Shown here: piece after piece, positions 5,904 through 6,981 of the stretch | Position numbering within the stretch: position 1 is the first letter of the stretch | Layout: every line of letters starts with the position of its first letter | From: Variovorax sp. | Lineage (GTDB): Bacteria; Pseudomonadota; Gammaproteobacteria; Burkholderiales; Burkholderiaceae_C | DNA length: 6,981 nt | Reading direction: 5' to 3' | Assembly: GCA_028292835.1 (NCBI GenBank) | Contig: JAQGLP010000152.1 | Coordinates: 1 to 6,981 of the forward strand | Notes under the pieces: model-generated | Database searches by the model: none | Seen by the model: the letters and a program-made list of their open reading frames with translations, nothing else | What the model was told of the DNA's origin: nothing | Translations under genes and position numbers: made by a program

Positions 5904-6914
5904 TCAGAACGGTGCGTTTTCGATCTCGGCCGCAGTCGCCGTGGCACCGTGCGCGGCGGGGGACTCGGCGGTCTTTGCGGTTTCGCGAGGCCGGGCGCTC
6001 TCCAGCGTGCCGATCGCCGATTCACCGCCCAGGGCGTCCAGCAGGTCGGGCACCAGCCGGCCCAGCTCGCCTGTCGCGATGGCGGCGTCGGCATCGAAGC
6101 CGTCCTCCTTCGCGTTGCCGCCGCCGCCGCCCTCGAACACGCCGTCGAGGAAAACGACCTTGCGCAATTGCAGCCCCTCGGTCAGCTCGAACGACACGCG
6201 GGAGTCCCAGGTCATGGCCAGGCGCGTCGGGCGCTTGCCGTCGGCGATGTGCTGGCGCACTTCGTCGATGTCGAGCGCGTGCTTGGCGTAGCGCACCACC
6301 GACTTGGACTCGTCCGTGCTGCGCAGCTCGCAGTCGCGGTCGATGGAAAAGCCCGCCGGAGCCTCCTGGCTCGCCAGCCAGCCGGCCATGGCGGCGGCGG
6401 GCTCCATCTGCGTGTGCAGCGCGGCGACAGCGAAGCCGTCGAGCGACTTGACCAGCGCGGTCACGACCTCGTCGGCGCGCGCCTGGTTGGAGCTGTTGAC
6501 GACCAGCCGGCGCCCGGTGGCGTCGAGCCACACCGCGATGCGCGCGTGGCGCGTGAACGCCATCGGCAGCAGCTCGCGCGTGATGTCTTCTTTCAATTCC
6601 TTCTTTTCCTTCTTGCCGGGCTTGCGGCCCGTCGTGGCCTCGATCTGCGCGGCGCGCTCCTCGACCTTGCGGCGCACGACGGAGGCCGGCAGCGTCTTGC
6701 TCTCGACCATGTACTCGGCCAGCCACTGGCCGCCGATGGATTCGACCAGCGGGCCGTGCTCCTCGCCGCGCGGCGGGACCCAGCCGGCGGACTTTTCCTG
6801 CGAGGGGCCGCAAGGCACGAAGCGCTGCTTGCCGAGCCCTTCTTCCGCCTCGGTCAGTGTCTGGGACCAGGCAGGTTCGATGCGATAGACGATGACGTTC
6901 TTGAATACGGACAC
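5904..6914 (-). CDS. rdgC: Recombination-associated protein RdgC
   Basis: RdgC is a nucleoid-associated, ring-forming DNA-binding protein that restrains RecA and takes part in replication and recombination control. Hallmarks are SVFKNVIVYRI at the N-terminus, then FVPCGPSQEKSAGWVPPRGE (about 32-51). A Lys/Glu-rich GRKPGKKEKKELKEDITRELLPMAFTRH region (about 96-123) follows. RPTRLAMTWDSRVSFELTEGLQLRKVVF comes next, and the core ends with ATGELGRLVPDLLDALGGE. The start is ambiguous: GTG at 6914 lies five bases after AAAGGG (6920-6925), while GTG at 6920 overlaps that site, so I chose 6914 (336 residues). The E. coli protein is about 303 residues; the difference is mostly a 38-residue Ala/Thr/Glu-rich tail after the D-A-L-G-G-E block, ending EIENAPF. 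A run of five glycines at about residue 260 is encoded by a GGC repeat. It is monocistronic here and convergent with the small membrane protein gene. Confidence 0.96.
   Translation of the reverse strand: MSVFKNVIVYRIEPAWSQTLTEAEEGLGKQRFVPCGPSQEKSAGWVPPRGEEHGPLVESIGGQWLAEYMVESKTLPASVVRRKVEERAAQIEATTGRKPGKKEKKELKEDITRELLPMAFTRHARIAVWLDATGRRLVVNSSNQARADEVVTALVKSLDGFAVAALHTQMEPAAAMAGWLASQEAPAGFSIDRDCELRSTDESKSVVRYAKHALDIDEVRQHIADGKRPTRLAMTWDSRVSFELTEGLQLRKVVFLDGVFEGGGGGNAKEDGFDADAAIATGELGRLVPDLLDALGGESAIGTLESARPRETAKTAESPAAHGATATAAEIENAPF
6117..6131. repeat. Five-unit GCC trinucleotide repeat inside rdgC
   Basis: Five consecutive GCC units on the plus strand encode a run of glycines on the rdgC strand, in a loop between VFLDGVFE and the GFDADAAIATGEL block. 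The repeat is in frame, so changes of whole units would alter only loop length. The E. coli protein has a charged, non-glycine loop here, as I recall it. Confidence 0.5.
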
Positions 6915-6932
6915 GGGCACCCTTTGGAACTG

Positions 6933-6981
6933 ATGGCAAAACCACGCATTGTCGCGCGCTCACCTAAAATCGCCGGCTTTG
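6933..6981 (+). CDS. Possible start of a divergent gene running off the right edge
   Basis: An ATG at 6933 opens a frame of 16 codons, MAKPRIVARSPKIAGF, that continues past the window end. The sequence is basic and resembles the start of small SET-domain proteins (a V-x-R-S-P-x-I-x-G pattern), but 16 residues are far too few to assign a family. A weak GGA lies four bases upstream. Its start codon would be only 18 bases from the rdgC start, leaving no room for separate promoters between them. An open stretch of this length also arises easily by chance at this GC content. Confidence 0.25.
   Translation, partial: MAKPRIVARSPKIAGF
6948..6953 (-). promoter_or_regulatory. -10-like box upstream of rdgC
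   Basis: GACAAT on the minus strand lies about 33 bases before the GTG at 6914. It matches four of six -10 positions, with no clear -35 box at the expected place. It is the same hexamer seen before the gene at 5426. Low certainty. Confidence 0.3.
6965..6970 (+). promoter_or_regulatory. -10-like box for a divergent gene starting beyond the right edge
   Basis: TAAAAT on the plus strand matches five of six -10 positions and points out of the window, away from rdgC. No good -35 box lies 16-18 bases upstream. If real, the divergent gene begins soon after position 6981. This competes with the alternative that the box is coding sequence of an open frame starting at 6933. Confidence 0.3.

Noticed and set aside
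1..6981. Mobile element, CRISPR array, prophage, tRNA or rRNA genes
   Set aside because: No transposase-like frame, direct-repeat array, cloverleaf or rRNA-like sequence was seen, and the genes are compact and uniform in composition.

Overview
The window is GC-rich, with strong G/C bias at third codon positions, and reads as a chromosomal stretch of a betaproteobacterium. It is probably in the order Burkholderiales, with a Comamonadaceae-like flavour. The basis is the protein sequences (a biotin-independent malonate decarboxylase operon with a MadLM carrier, and RdgC) plus promoter-like -10 boxes lying very close to start codons. The taxon is an inference from remembered family resemblance, not from a search.

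Layout. Positions 1-4235 are a tightly packed minus-strand operon, read right to left: madL, madM, mdcA, mdcC, mdcD and the first codons of mdcE. Gene gaps are 5 and 13-22 bases, or 4-base ATGA overlaps. Upstream, in the same orientation, is a LysR-type regulator gene (4376-5290, mdcR-like). The 140-base gap between regulator and operon is the main control region. It holds a 32-base imperfect palindrome, a -35/-10 pair with 17-base spacing, and a well-placed Shine-Dalgarno before madL. On the other side of the regulator, a divergent plus-strand gene (5426-5875) encodes a small predicted inner-membrane protein of unknown function. It meets rdgC (minus strand, 5904-6914) tail to tail across a 28-base gap containing a hairpin. 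The last 60 or so bases are the divergent upstream region of rdgC, with a -10-like box and a short open frame running off the right edge.

How the genes work together. MadL and MadM form a two-component malonate carrier. MdcA loads malonate onto the acyl carrier subunit MdcC by exchange with its acetyl group. MdcD with MdcE decarboxylates malonyl-S-MdcC back to acetyl-S-MdcC, releasing CO2. The LysR protein most likely senses malonate or a derivative and activates the operon through the palindrome. The genes for making and attaching the MdcC prosthetic group (mdcB, mdcG) and for initial acylation (mdcH) are not in the window. They would be expected leftward of position 1 or elsewhere.

Main points of interest: an in-frame TGA after 38 codons of mdcE, exactly at the left edge; the palindrome upstream of madL, at the usual distance for a LysR activator site; an SSB-tail-like C-terminus on RdgC; and a possible leaderless promoter for the small membrane protein gene. 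Most of the window is a known type of catabolic operon, and I see no clearly new multi-gene system. There are no tRNA or rRNA genes, CRISPR arrays, insertion sequences or prophage genes.
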